In this document: positions 37,131-49,770 of the stretch, piece after piece
Position numbering within the stretch: position 1 is the first letter of the stretch
How the letters are laid out: each line of letters starts with the position of its first letter
Assembly: GCA_019843655.1 (NCBI GenBank)
Contig: JACDQD010000002.1
Location: 12,981,154 to 13,045,153 of the forward strand
DNA: 64,000 nt
Direction of reading: 5' to 3'
From: Lethocerus indicus
Lineage: Eukaryota; Arthropoda; Insecta; Hemiptera; Belostomatidae
Made by a program: the position numbers and the translations under genes
The notes under the pieces: model-generated
Told to the model about the DNA's origin: nothing
What the model saw: the letters and a program-made list of their open reading frames with translations, nothing else
The model's database searches: none

Positions 37131-39230
37131 ATAATTATTCCCTCATCAAATTGAATCATGATTCGTAAATTGACAAGAGATTTTTATTTGACAGAGATTC
37201 TGAGAGAATCGCTAATGATTTCTTTTAGTGATTTCGAAACCTTATGCTTATTTAGAGCACGCATTATGAAAGTATTGTACATATCAGAATATAAGAACGA
37301 TATCAATATCTATAATTATTTAGCAACTGATGCATTTTTCATATTCCGAAAATCAAAGGCAAAATTAATATTTTATAACCTATATACTATATAACTAGGG
37401 GTGAAATAGACAATTTTATACAAATCCCTTGGGAATGGAAATAATCTACCGGCCAGTTGATCAACCCATTAAACTGAGGTTTGGATATTTCACAGTGTAA
37501 TTAGCATAAGCCGTATCGGAAACGATGAATGACAAAACCATTGAGCAGTTCGTAAATGATTAAGAGGTTAAATAACAATACGGACTAATCGAATTACATA
37601 ATATAGTCATAATCTGTTCAATATTATAACGGAATTAAAAAAATGGGAATGTGTCCATTGTTGATAATAATACCTAATTTCTAATTTCGATATAACTAAT
37701 ATTAATATTTAATTAAGCTTGAGTTTTAGATGAAATATTGTCCGAGTTCCAGTTTTACCGCGACCTTCAATAGGCTATACTCATTAATTAACTGATTAAT
37801 TAGGCGTACTATATACGCAATCAGAGAAGACATAGATCTATTAAAACACCTACTAAAGTTTCAACTTCGGGAATCATTTTGAAATATATACCATGCATGA
37901 CAGGTGATGTACAGGTTATAAAAAGTATGACACGTGAAACGAGAGACGACAGACTATTTTTCTCCTGAATTTTAATTGCATATGGAAATAGTTATTTCAG
38001 AGGAAACATCGTGCCAATTATTAAGAAAAACTACGAACACAGTTTAATGTATACGTTCGTAAAATACTACATTTAAAACACTGAAGGAGACACATCAACC
38101 GACATTTTTCTATACCTGAAACTTCCTGTAGAACTTCCGTATGTCTATCGAAGAAATCGGCTACTTACCTGAAACATAAAATAATATAAATATTATAAGG
38201 AGTTTAATAATATAAATATTATTTATATTATTATAATATAATAATAATTATAATTTAAATTATAATATAGTTATATAGGAGTTATAATATAAATATCATA
38301 AATCGGGAATATTTTACCTTATATTGTATGTTACAACTATGAGAAACTTTAATTTCGTACAGAATTCTGGTGAACTGTGTAATGTAAGTGCCCTCGGTAT
38401 AAACTCCGGTTTATAGTTGTAATGATTTGAGCGGACAATATTTGTACAAATCTGTGGAATTCCAGGGATAAATTCTGGACCAAAACCGCGCATAAATCCC
38501 TTTCCATATTATTAAATCCCCTTCATTTTACAATTCATTGGGACTCTCCCCTAGCCGTCAGCACAGAAGGGTACAATTATCTGTTAAGAGGATCGGACAA
38601 TAAATACGCAAAAATACGCCGATTAACTCTCCGCTGCATGCATAAAACACTCATTTGCTTAAAGCGATTTTGTGCGGGCCCACGGTTAAATTTACGGGAA
38701 GCTTTCTGTATTAATTTATATCGGAGAGCGCATTAAAAAAACAAAATCGGATGGTAAATCCACCGATGCCCTTCGAAAATAAAATCCGTAAAATCAGTTT
38801 TTTTCAGTTTAACGAAACAACAGCAGGTGGAAATGAGGGTATTTTCATAAGTGCGAACTCGATTTTTAAAAAATCATGACCGATTATCGCCAACATCTCA
38901 AATTTTACAGAATTTTACGAAACAATTCTAACGCTTAATTTTTTTTACTTCATTCTCTGGTCTGGTTGGCATCAGTGAATTTTTTTTTCACACTATTAAG
39001 GACGGAACATATTTATTTCCTCTTCATCGTAGATGAAGCTCTCCAAGATTGGAGAGCTATTCTGAAATGTTTACAAGACTTGGAAGTCTAACCTATGTCA
39101 GCCCTCCCTAACGTCACCCCTTATGGGTTTTAATGTACAAACAGTGACCTACAGCTGGAGCTATAGATGATTCTTATTATGTAGAACGTAACTGTATTTA
39201 TTAAAGAGTTCTAAATTTAAATTTTCCACG
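37131..39230. other. AT-rich non-coding stretch
   Basis: CCATTGTT, a SOX site, lies at 37655-37662 and CACGTG at 37931-37936. It includes the AT-palindrome field at 38178-38305 and a 10-bp inverted repeat AGCTCTCCAA-GA-TTGGAGAGCT at 39037-39058. No gene. Confidence 0.5.
38178..38305. repeat. AT-only palindrome field
   Basis: About 130 bases almost free of G and C. They contain a 13-bp perfect inverted repeat with a 3-nt loop (38205-38217 with 38221-38233) and the perfect 20-bp palindrome ATTATAATTTAAATTATAAT (38247-38266). AATAATATAAATATTAT and related words recur. Such tracts form cruciforms or act as DNA-unwinding or matrix-attachment segments; which applies is unknown. Confidence 0.8.
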
Positions 39231-40175
39231 GAACTTGGCAGCGTTTCGCCGCGGTAACCGGACTCCTGGTTTCGCGGCATTCCTCCTTTAAAAGTACGTC
39301 CAACGGCGTATATAACTTCTGCAATATTAGAGATTAAAAGTTGGTACAATTAATCTGAAGCATTGGGGAGAAGCCGAAACGAAAACTTTCATTTGGCGCC
39401 GGCTCATAATTCAGGTGGCCCATGAGCGGAAGGAGATATCGAAACGGTAGAAAGTAATTTCCACGATATAGGGACGCCGATTGCACTCTGGTTAATCGAC
39501 AAGAATCCAACTCCTATATAGCCTACCCCTCCTATCTCTACCGAAATTTATAGATCGATTATTGTGGAAACTCCTCGCATCTCCGGGACAATATCTTCCG
39601 CAGTATCCCGGTCTACTACAGCCCTTATAAGTCGATACGCCTATACTTTAATCGAGGCCGCATACGCAGAGAGGACACAGAGTCATATTTCAAACTGAAA
39701 TTGAAACGTTTAATAAAAATTTAAAAGACCTACAAAAATTATATCAATTTCGACACTACAGAAAAACGTGATTTCATGTGTTTCTGTCTCTTCTCGCTAA
39801 TACACACTAAATCGACGGTATTCCATCCCCTCGCAGACCACAAAACAGGTATTCTAAACTAGAAACACCTGAATTTTTCCATAAAGCGATTTATTTACAC
39901 ATTATTACATAAATCGAAGATAGATACGTTGTTTCCTTGGCCTTAATATACGGCCATGTACAATTCGGTAAATATTTGTCATGGCACACTAGTTATATAC
40001 CTATATACGTAAAATAATAATCATAACTAGCCTTATTATCAATAAACTACCTATTTTGAGTCGGGAAGAATAATCAATAGAGATAAAGCTCGGTATATAT
40101 TTATTATATGCTTTTGTATATTTCAGAATCATTGTTATTATCATTGTACTAATTCAGAAATAATACCCAAGATTT

Positions 40176-40185
40176 CCCCCCCCCC
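40176..40185 (+). repeat. C10 homopolymer
   Basis: Ten C followed by GCGG in AT-rich surroundings. Confidence 0.9.
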
Positions 40186-40698
40186 GCGGTAGCGTCGACC
40201 GCAATACCTGTAGAATATTAATACAATATTTTCTCAATAAATTTCAGAACAGTCAATATCACTATAATTATCTGAAAACTTATCACCAGATTTAAAAGGA
40301 AAGTTAATTGGAATTGTGTCCAATCTTGGAATAATAAAATATTTTGTTGTTGTCTCCCTTGCATTCTTCGCGGTACCTCTCGTCTGTTGTACAGAATCGG
40401 GCTAAGGGAAACATTTTAAATTTCCCGGCAAAGGACGTCAGGAAAATTATTTCGCAACCTTATTCGATTGTAATAATTCTAATTGACTCCTCACGAATAC
40501 CTTCAATTTCACAATAGGCCTCGTCCACAGCAAGAATGAAGAGAGAAGTCTGTTATGGAGAAAAAATATTCGCCTTGTGTTTCCGTCCTGGGGAAATGTA
40601 GGTCGGGATTTATTTTCGTGTTTTTGCAATGACACGTATTTTCGTTATTATGTGATCACAAAACTATTTTATGTAGTACGTTATATTATAGACGTATT

Positions 40699-40718
40699 AT
40701 AATAATAATAATAATAAT
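40699..40718 (+). repeat. (AAT)n microsatellite
   Basis: A 20-nt trinucleotide tract. Confidence 0.92.
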
Positions 40719-41850
40719 CCTTCAATAATTCAGCCTTGAAACCCAAGTAAAAGTAAAATTGAAAACCAAGTAAAATCTAGTAATTCAAACTCTCACCCTA
40801 CCGGTGTGGCCAGTTTACAAACTGTTGATTTCTACTACACTAGCTGATTTAAATATCTCATCGGTTATTAGCGAATACAGTCACAATTTAATATTGAAAT
40901 TATTCTTTTGTATTATGCATAAATCGCGTGAATGCTTGTCCAACTTCTTTTCATGTTTTGCGAAAATTCTCGTGGAAATAATGCATTTATCACCGTTAAT
41001 GCAGAAATACTAAGAATAGGGGAACTGTGAGAAAATAATTGCATTAAATCTAATACTGCCATATTTTTCTTATAGTTTAAGCAATTAAACTGTCTCGAGG
41101 CGTAAAACAAGTTTGGTTATCGGAAATTTAGATATCTGCAGCGAACAATATAGATTAATTCATAATTATTCTATGTTAAGCTAAAGCCCGACTTTTCCGA
41201 TGTTTCCCCACTTTGATATTTCCAGGTGGTTTATTAACTACGGTAATAAATAAGCCCGCCTAATCCGGGATTTACAATTTTTATCAGTTTCCAGCTCCTA
41301 AGAGAGAATTCCTGCGTAAAAAGTCATTAATTTTGTTGCCTGCTATTGATCGGGCTCTTGATTTTAATAAGCTTTTACTGTATAAATCTCCACTCCTTCT
41401 TTATAGAAAGCCGATCGAACAATTAGCAGCACAGTAACTGAAGAAAACAAGTGCACTCAGAGCGTCGTTCGTACGGCGAAGAAGTTCGAAATATCCGTGA
41501 AATAATTTAGCATCGATAGCGTACTTAGTCGCGGAGCGTACTTCTTTTTAAAAAAATCACGAGAAACAAAAATAAATTCACTGATGGAATGCTACTATCG
41601 GTGGCGATAAACCGAAACAGAATATCGCAACTCATGACATACCAAGCCCCGAACAGTTATCTTAAATTAACATAAAATCAATAGCGGCAGCCTCGTCGAT
41701 ATTATTAGATGCTTAAGTATACAAGATTCTAATCAAACTCTAAAATTCTGAAATTGCCATTATTATTGAGTTTAATTGTAGAGTTCCAGGGTTATCTTGT
41801 GCCTATTCACATTTCTGTACGTATGTCTCTCGCTGGTGATTAATAATTAA

Positions 41851-42120
41851 GTGAGGAAGTGTGCCACGTTGGAGAACTATAGATCAAATTATATCATATC
41901 GAAGGGAGGACTGGTGGGAGGGAAGATTCGGAGGGGTTTGCCAGAAATTGGGACAGCCAGTTTTTTGCCCCCTCCCCTCCGCCCCACTCCTGCTCCTGCT
42001 GCTCCTGCTTCTGCTTCTGCTCCTGCTGCCGCTCCACTCCGGCAAACTTCATTCAATTTCGCCCGGTATTAGAAGCCCGGGGAAATTCCATCAGGCTTTG
42101 ACCACGTACTATTTTATCTG
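41851..42120. other. C/T-rich patch with (CTG/CTC)n imperfect repeat
   Basis: Positions 41987-42035 are an imperfect hexamer/trinucleotide repeat of CTCCTG and CTTCTG units. Two frames read through it as Leu-rich or Ala/Pro/Ser-rich peptides of 73 and 90 codons. Neither resembles a family, and the low-complexity peptide reflects the repeat. Confidence 0.6.
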
Positions 42121-43230
42121 TACCCAGGAGTAACTTCGTATTCCCACCCTTCCCCCATCCGAGAAAATATTTTTTTTACTTGAGAAAATTCAGTGAGACC
42201 CGTTTCGACGGGTCATACCGATCGGAGTACTTTCACTCGCTGATCTTCAAGTTCACGATTCTCAGCTTATAAATAATAATATTTAGGGAGACATTATATC
42301 TTGAGCTATGTTTTGCGTTGGTGTAGCCCCAGTGACGTTCAAACTCATCCTACTTGTTGGTCCTGTCCTGGAATAGGTTACGGTTTCTACCAACGGTTGC
42401 CAAGTGAACCGTCAAGTTGTTCAGTTATAAAAGGTCAATCGTATGAGGACTGCATAACAATATCACAGATAGAATGTTTATTGGCTACTAACATCCGTAA
42501 AAAAAAGAAGAATTAGATTGCTGATGTTTACTATGTTAATGAAAACAATGAACATTTATTTTTGACTAGTTTACAAGAAATTTACATTATTCCAAAACCG
42601 ATCCAGCCAATATGTCTACTTCCTCTTTATAGGAATGGAATTCTAATCTTTGTAGATACAGATTTGTGCTAGCCATTCCGTTTATTAATGTTCTTTCAGT
42701 AGGTTTTACTTGCTCATCGCAAAATTATCCTTCGTGGTGTCATAATAGAAGCCTAGGCTTAAAGAATGTAGGAATGAAATAGGAGTAGTTTGGATAGGAG
42801 CGGTTCTTTACCAGTCCTAAATATTAAATCAACGGACTGGGGCCGTCCCGGACCTCGGGTCCCGTTAAAACCCTATCCACCTCTCTTAGCGCCTTTTCTC
42901 GACGGCCGTAAATAGTAAATTGGGAGACCGAAATATTTTTTCGTAGATTTTCCCCGGCGAACACAAAAGGGAGAAGGGTGGAGGGGGAGGGGCGGTGTGT
43001 ACTTAACGCCGCCGACACTTTTACTGCGGGCTTTGTTCGGCGACAAATGTAATTACTTCACTCTCCTGGCTCTTAATGCGAAATGGTCCCACGGCTCAGA
43101 CTGGGTTCTCTAAGTCAAACAAAAAAAAAGAAGGAAAATATCTCGAGGTGTGGGTTTTCCTTGAGGAAATCGGGAGCGCGCTGTTCGGGCACTGTTTGAA
43201 TGAATAACACCGTCCGATGTTTCTTCCCCC
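42121..43230. other. AT-rich stretch followed by a GC-rich patch (42821-43220)
   Basis: The patch contains a G4 motif (42969-42992). The 71-codon + frame at 42301 is Cys/Ser-rich (several Cys in the first half), starts at TTG and has no recognisable domain. No gene is called. Confidence 0.4.
42969..42992 (+). other. G-quadruplex motif
   Basis: G tracts of 3, 3, 5 and 4 are separated by AGAA, TGGA and A. Confidence 0.7.
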
Positions 43231-43547
43231 TCTAATCTTGCTAATGTGGGCATGAAAAACAAAATATAATCTAATTACGTCAAAATAATAGTATTATATA
43301 ATACTACAGGTAAGATGCATTTTATTATTTTCTTAAATGCTAATATAAATACAATGACGAATATCTCAAAAGTTCGAATAGGAATTGTATATATCTCATA
43401 AATAAATTAATCATTTACAATTAATAAATTATTATTCCAATCTGAAATTTATGAAGGTATTTGTTTGCAGTAGAATGGTGTATATTGTGTGAGTTGAAAA
43501 ACCGCGATTGTACTAAATACATAATACGCTGCATACATGTTAGACTT

Positions 43548-43570
43548 GGGGTAAGAGTGGGTGGGGTGGG
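43548..43570 (+). other. G-quadruplex motif
   Basis: G tracts of 4, 3, 4 and 3 are separated by TAAGAGT, T and T. It lies in AT-rich surroundings rather than inside a GC-rich patch. Confidence 0.72.
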
Positions 43571-45783
43571 AGGTTATAATAACTTCTCTGTAAAAGAAAC
43601 TATTTCTATAATCAGTACAATAACTATATCGTGAGTCGAAATATCTTTATTTAAACAAATTACTAGTTTGACTATTATTATTAATATTACTATTGTTATA
43701 TGGAGGCGATTAAATAATCGAAAGGTTTAACGATTAAACATGTTTTTATCGATGTGTACGCTGGCAGTACGGACCTGCCATCCATTCTTGCCTCAACGTG
43801 CCTTAAAGCAATGCGGTAATTTGGGGTACGCTTTAAGGTTACGTCATTACATTCTAACGTAACCTTTCTGAAATTTCAGAGCCATTAACTAATTTTCCAG
43901 AGGCGTAACCGATGCGAAAGCCCGGTATAGTAGAATTTAATGCCACCGGAAGTATGCTGCCTGCCGGCACCGAAAATAAACAAGATAAGCAACAAACTCC
44001 AACCGTGGTTTGGGTGTGGATGGGGGTTGAGTGGGAGCTATGGACCTCAATTACTTAGAAAGCGTCCGGTCCCCACTAATGGATATTTTATTAACAGTTC
44101 TTGAAGTTAAACCAAATCCTGGCTCTGTTAAAGGCGGACTGAATTTGCAAGAACTTGTAACAAGTTCTGTTTGGCCATGAATCCGCTGCCTACTACTACA
44201 GGCGTACATGGAGTTAATCTCTCCCCTTGAATCAATTTCTCTCTCACACTAAATGCTATTAAGAAAGGAATTTAAAGAAACATAATTTTTCTGTGGAGCA
44301 TTCCCATTTGATTCCCGGCCTCCTTTTGGCAACGAAATCATATATCTTAATATTTTCTCAGTATATTCGGAAAAATATCCCAACTCTTTGGGCTAAGTCA
44401 GTTGAAAACTGTATTGATTACACCCACCACTTCTTAACATAATTTGTTTATTATTAAATCAACAGTTTTTTTTAGAAATAATTTGACGAAAAAATTGTAC
44501 GATAAAATCCGTATTAAACAAAACGCTAGTGAGCCTGCAAATGTCAGTTGCTGTTTGAACATTAAACCCGACGGAAACAAGGAGCGAGAGCTGGGGCTCT
44601 GTACACATCTGTAATCTGGTATTCGGCTTGAAAAGGCATCAACCAACCGAACCGACGATAAGGGACCCACTGTCAAGTTATACTTTTGTGTTTGGGAATC
44701 ATCGAGTAAGCTCTGAAAACCGAGTTTCGTCGAAATAAAAATGAAGTGTGGGTTATAATTTTTATAATGTCACATCAATCATACCGTTGGCGGAAATAAG
44801 AATGAAAAGTATTACTACTATAGGCAACACTTATAAAACATGATAGAATTATCGACATAAAGTTACGTTATAAGGATCTTGCTTTTAAATTTCGGTTTGT
44901 TTGTAACACAGATTTATATTTAGCTCACGCATCTACCTAATTATTTATAATAGAAATACTTGTCCTTGAGAAAAATAAATAATATTGTTATAATAGTACT
45001 GGGTTCAAGAAATAATCAGCTTAATGTCTTTTAAAACATCCGTCACTTTTCCATGATTAATCATCATGTTGATCTCAATCAAAATACATATTTAAGAATT
45101 CCAAGGTAAACTGCGTTATCGTTAGGAGGAACTCATCGCGGGTTGGCAATATTAGATATTTAAAGCTGTGGGCTCAGTGTGTAGTATAACATTACATTTC
45201 AGGAGACAAATTATGGCCGCTCCGGAATATTTAAAATAGTGTTTGCCCAGTTTAGCGCACCTAATCTCAGTGCCCACTGAATAATAACCAGATTAGGCCG
45301 GCAAACACTTATTAGTCCCCAATAAATGTTTACACTCCCCGCTGTAACTTCCCTAGCTGGAAAAAAATCTAGAGGGTCGATTCGGAGAGTTTTTATAATA
45401 AAATGTCGGCCACAGTTTTATTACCGAGAGGCTTGTAATAAGAGAGGCTGGATTATAAGAATTTTAGAACTTTCAATTATATTTATTATAGATAATATTT
45501 ACTATGTACTTATGGAATGGAGTGTCCAAAAAAAGCAACGACCTCCATTTCCTTCGCTGCTGAATGAATTAATTGTCTAACACAAAATATTTGATGAAAA
45601 ATGAACTAACATATTCAATTAAATGACTACACAATATTTGTGCCTAACTGATAACCTCTCCTTGGTTTTATGTATATGGGAAATATATAACTGCATTGTT
45701 AATATTATATATATAGGATTAGAGTGTTCTCTAATACATTTTGATGTAGACTGAAGTGGCCTAATCGAAGTGAATTCGTTATA

Positions 45784-45818
45784 ATTATAATGAATCTTCT
45801 CTCAAGATTCATTATAAT
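45784..45818. repeat. Perfect 15-bp inverted repeat, 5-nt loop
   Basis: ATTATAATGAATCTT (45784-45798) and AAGATTCATTATAAT (45804-45818) flank CTCTC. Past one mismatch, four more bases pair (45779-45782 with 45820-45823), giving about 19 paired positions. It is shorter than a typical animal pre-microRNA stem and I recognise no known microRNA in it. It is the longest perfect hairpin I found. Confidence 0.9.
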
Positions 45819-46120
45819 AATAATTGATGAAGTAATAATGTTAAACATGGCGATAGGCAAAATGCCAAAATATATCTCGACAGTCCTAGATTGGAGGGGT
45901 AAAATTAGTATTTAAGTAGTCAGTCAGTAGCCTATCAGTATGCAAACAAGGGATAATTGGTTTTTAACTTATTAATATTCCCCCGTTCTGGTTTTATATA
46001 TTTATAGTTTTATTTAATAAACGTACTTTCAAGCATTATCCTATGTTGTTGGAATTTAATGCGTGGAAATATATATTTACATTTTACGTTAATATAAAAT
46101 AGAGCTGTTCTATGAAGCTC

Positions 46121-47230
46121 GACCTCACTTAACCCGAGGTATCGCGATTAGGTCGCAGAAATCGTCATGCTCGAGCGAAACCCAATTCGGCCCTTCCAAT
46201 TGAGCCGATTGAAGCATTAGATTATTCGACTTTTCCGACAATGCATATTATAATTCGCCCGACCGGATTAAGTGCCATTATGTCCTACCTATTATATCCT
46301 GAGGTCTGTAAAGATTCGGAGGGTTTGATTTCGGAATAAATCTTTAATTTTGCCAATAATTTTTCGCCTTCCAGGGGCAATGAATTGAAGGTATGCAGTC
46401 GAATTTGTTACTTTTATTTTATAATGTAAAAAGTCCACTCCTGACTATAAGTTTAGAGATTTTAATTACTTAATAACTTGAAAAGACGGTTTCCCGCGTT
46501 ACCGCCTTTTGTAAGGACGGATGTAGAAGTCAGTTACTTTATTAACAGTGTATGAATATTAACGATGAAAATTATTATAGTATCTGCCAAACATCCGTTT
46601 AGGGAATGCTGTGACACAATAAATGATAAACAATGGGCCAAACAATAAGTACACGTTTGATCGTCGAGCAATTACTGGAAGCTAGCTGGCGCCGCCGGCC
46701 GATAATGCCCTGTTTCGGATAACACCCAATATGCCTGGAGGCGTTACTAAATTGCCGTTAGAACTTTCCCCGGGGCTATCATTTACATTTGGCGAACGCA
46801 GTAATTGTTGCAGTTGTATACGGGAATCTAAGCGGGGCGAAATTGTGGGGCTGCCTCCGTTATTAACATTTATGCGGCGCTCTCCGTATGTTATTGCCGG
46901 GCTGGATTTAGGTGCGGGCCGCGGGCCCCAGACAAATGATTCGCCCGCGACGACATCCGCTGAGAAGGCAAATACGCGTTGTCTGGCCGCTTATCTTCGA
47001 CTTAGGCGTTGCAAATTATCTCGATTTGCCGCCCCCAAACGCCCCGCTCTACAAATATTGGCTCTGAGACGTCACCCACCTCGCCGCCAACCCGCTCTAC
47101 GATTCCTCCATACGGCAAAACACAGGGCGACACACTCCGCTAATGTTACTTGAATCGAACCGCCGCCCGCCAACAATATGCCGATAAACAATGTATGAAA
47201 TACAAATATCTGGCCAGCCAAATAGACGAA
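46121..47230. other. Longest GC-rich patch, candidate conserved regulatory block
   Basis: About 1.1 kb of GC-rich sequence with A/T-core words kept intact. It has AACAATGG (46629-46636), GGCCGATAATGCC (46697-46709), GTAATTGTTGCAG (about 46800), a CRE-like GACGTCAC near 47069 and CAACAATATGCCGATAAACAATG near 47170. The + strand frame 46731-47153 (ATG, 140 codons) is Arg/Leu/Pro-rich with no known domain, and a frame in another phase starts at its end. I favour non-coding, with a small chance of a lineage-specific exon. Confidence 0.35.
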
Positions 47231-48125
47231 ATATTGAAGCGGATATTGCCACTCGAATTAGTCTCGGGAGTCACATGCCAGATCTCTCATCTCATGGGAG
47301 ATAAAAATAACAGTCTAATAATGAGTAGAAAAGATGTTTCCTCACTGGTCCGATCTCATTTCGGTTATTTTATAGTACGGTTAACCGATTTCTTATACTT
47401 ATAGAAGTGTGGCGGACACCTCAATAAATATTTGCAGACATCTCACCTGTGTTTTCCTCACATTAGTACCCTTCGGTAAAACGTATGATCGGGATATCGT
47501 CTTAAGTAAATAATATATTAATTATTCTACTTAGACAAATCTTATTATTCCTTATTATAATGAGTTGCCTACTTATCGCGTTTTAACCTCTGCCCTCCTT
47601 TTTGTGCGGGGAATAAGGAAGAAAGAAAAAGACGGATTACCTGAAAATATGATTCGAGAGAAAGTTATTCCATAAATCAAGGGACTTTGGGGGAGTCGGG
47701 ATTTGGTGGCAGGTGAAGGCCCCTACCAGCCAGCCAGCCAGCCAGTCCTTGAGCCCTTCATCCTCGAGGGACACCGCGCCCGGACTATTTCCCCGAATTA
47801 CTCTTTCTCGGAGTATACACTTCCATAGGGGCTTTACGTGGCCCACATTCGTCATACTAATTATCTCTACGTAAAGATCCTAAAACGTTTATAAAATGCA
47901 CATTTACTTTTTCTATTTGAGCACTCAGGGAAGGTTTATGAGATTGGTAGATTTATGAAGTTTAGCTATCGTATATTAATTATTGACGAGTGGATATTAT
48001 TCGGTTGGAGTGTATTTTCTGCACCAAAATTACACGGCTATTTTAGACATTAAATTATTAAATTAACGCTAAGGTAATTCGTTTCTTACAAAGAATTAAT
48101 AATTCGATATATTGATAAAAGACGT
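47231..48125. other. AT-rich non-coding stretch
   Basis: Contains a (CCAG)5 microsatellite at 47726-47745. No gene. Confidence 0.5.
47726..47745 (+). repeat. (CCAG)5 microsatellite
   Basis: Five uninterrupted CCAG units. Confidence 0.95.
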
Positions 48126-48710
48126 TTCTAGAGGAGCGCATTGGGCGCCTATACGCGTTAGAGTAATGGAGGTTCTAACGGTGGGTATCGATTTAGCGTG
48201 CCGGTTGTGAACGAACAGGACAGCCGGTCGTGTCATTAGCCGATGAGGAGATTGTTGGAGGGTGAGGAGGCGGGCTGGTGGGAGGGGGTATTCGTAAGGG
48301 GCGTCCCCTCAGCCCTCACCAGTTAAGTAGCGAGCTCACCCGGTCATTAGGACTGGCACAAGTCCGCCACTATTAATAAATGTTGCGCAGAACAGGCCCG
48401 CCACTCGGATAAAGACCGGAGGAAATTCTAAGCGAGACGCCTTCCGCCTTCGGGATCCTAATTGATCCCCTTCCGGGATACTCCCCCCCCCCCTTCGCCA
48501 TCGGTCAACAAAAGCCCCAATGGCCCCGATGGCGTTTCGAAAGGAAACTGCCCGTTTGAAGACCCGTTCGGACAATCGTCCCGACGTGACAAGATTTTTG
48601 TGGCGCCCTGTCCGCCCCGATCGATGGAACCCACGCCCACTCACTGCTTGTATACCTAAGCCGCTTTTCACGTACGGATCAGAAACGGTTATGAAGGATG
48701 GTCCCCCCGA
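48126..48710. other. GC-rich patch with C11
   Basis: Purine- and G-rich in its first half (48240-48300), C-rich after. The C11 run at 48483-48493 is translated as Pro in overlapping frames. Five frames of 60 to 111 codons overlap on both strands here, which is the signature of low stop density and not of a gene. Confidence 0.4.
48483..48493 (+). repeat. C11 homopolymer
   Basis: Eleven C in a row. Confidence 0.9.
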
Positions 48711-49140
48711 AATATAATTTTGCCTTTCTGTTGACCGGATTTAATTTGAATTTAAAACTTCTACCAACTAGTTTTAACGTTATTTGCTATATGCAATTAT
48801 GCAGGTGTAGCGGCTATGTACTTTTAATTCTACACTTAACCTGTTTTAAATTTTCTTAGAGATAGTCTACTATTTCTTGCTAGAGTAATTATCATTAGTT
48901 TCTCTTATTGCTGTATAATGTGAACTTTGAAATATTCGCGCTTTCCTTGTATTAACGAAGACATACGTATACCCCATCACACCCTCCTTCTCTCGTTCCC
49001 CGAGTATCATTTTTATTATTCTATGAAATTATTAATATTGTTGTGAAAAATTATAACCGATGTGCAATGAGTGTTTTGTCACCACTTAACGCGGTTTTCC
49101 TACCTGTTTATAATAGTTACGCTGGAGTTCGACCTATGAA
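48711..49140. other. AT-rich non-coding stretch
   Basis: Nothing specific was seen. Confidence 0.5.
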
Positions 49141-49770
49141 AACCCAAATTCATGTCCTACACGATGGATAACCTACAGCTCCCGTTCGGACACGGGAGCG
49201 CACTGTTATCAAATTACCGAGGTATGAAAACTCAGATAAAATGCATTTCTCGAATTCAATCGACGTTGTATCCCCGTTATCACGAAACAATTTTCTCGGG
49301 CGCCCTCAGCTCCCGAATAATTTCTCAATTCTGATAATGCGCTGTCGGCACTAATTCTTCGAAATATGGGAACCTCTTTCCGATATTCGATGGCGACTAT
49401 CGGGGAGGAAAAATGCGGCGAAAGATAAAACGCGGCTGGGAGAGAATCGGTAATGGACGAACGTTTAAAGACGGAGCTAGTGCCGGTGGCCCGCTTTGTG
49501 GTCCGCGTCAAAGTGGCCCTCTCTTTTCAAAATGGCATCCCCCTTCGTTCCTTTTTTTAGGCGTGGTTTCTTTTCCCATCCCTCTTCTTCCTTCTTTTCC
49601 TCATCTTCCTCCGGTGTGTTCTTTAGTGCGAGGTAAAAATAAGATGGAGCGGCCCGCCGAAAGGGGGTATACCTAATTACCCGTGATAACGCTTTACGAG
49701 TATCGGACCCCTTTCCCGGACCCCGCCATCATCGATCCCGTCCCGAAGACTCGCAGTGACGAACCCTTCT
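49141..49770. other. GC-rich patch with a two-helix inverted repeat
   Basis: GATAAC (49167-49172) pairs with GTTATC (49205-49210), and GCTCCCGT (49178-49185) pairs with ACGGGAGC (49192-49199). A symmetric 5x5 internal loop separates the helices and the apical loop is 6 nt. The outer arms are inverted GATA-type words. No gene. Confidence 0.4.

Larger units (their letters stand above)
39231..41850. other. AT-rich non-coding stretch with a GC-richer part (39235-39670)
   Basis: No gene is seen. A C10 run (40176-40185) is followed by GCGG, and an (AAT)n tract lies at 40699-40718. Confidence 0.45.
43231..46120. other. AT-rich non-coding stretch
   Basis: A G4 motif lies at 43548-43570. A GC-richer part at 43900-44085 includes GGGTGTGG (KLF/Sp-like) and CCCCACTAATGG (44071-44082), a 12-mer that recurs at 50300-50311. 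The perfect hairpin at 45784-45818 is listed separately. No gene. Confidence 0.45.

Noticed and set aside
48336..48717. Five overlapping frames of 60 to 111 codons on both strands
   Set aside because: This pattern arises from low stop density in a GC-rich patch; none has a recognisable domain.
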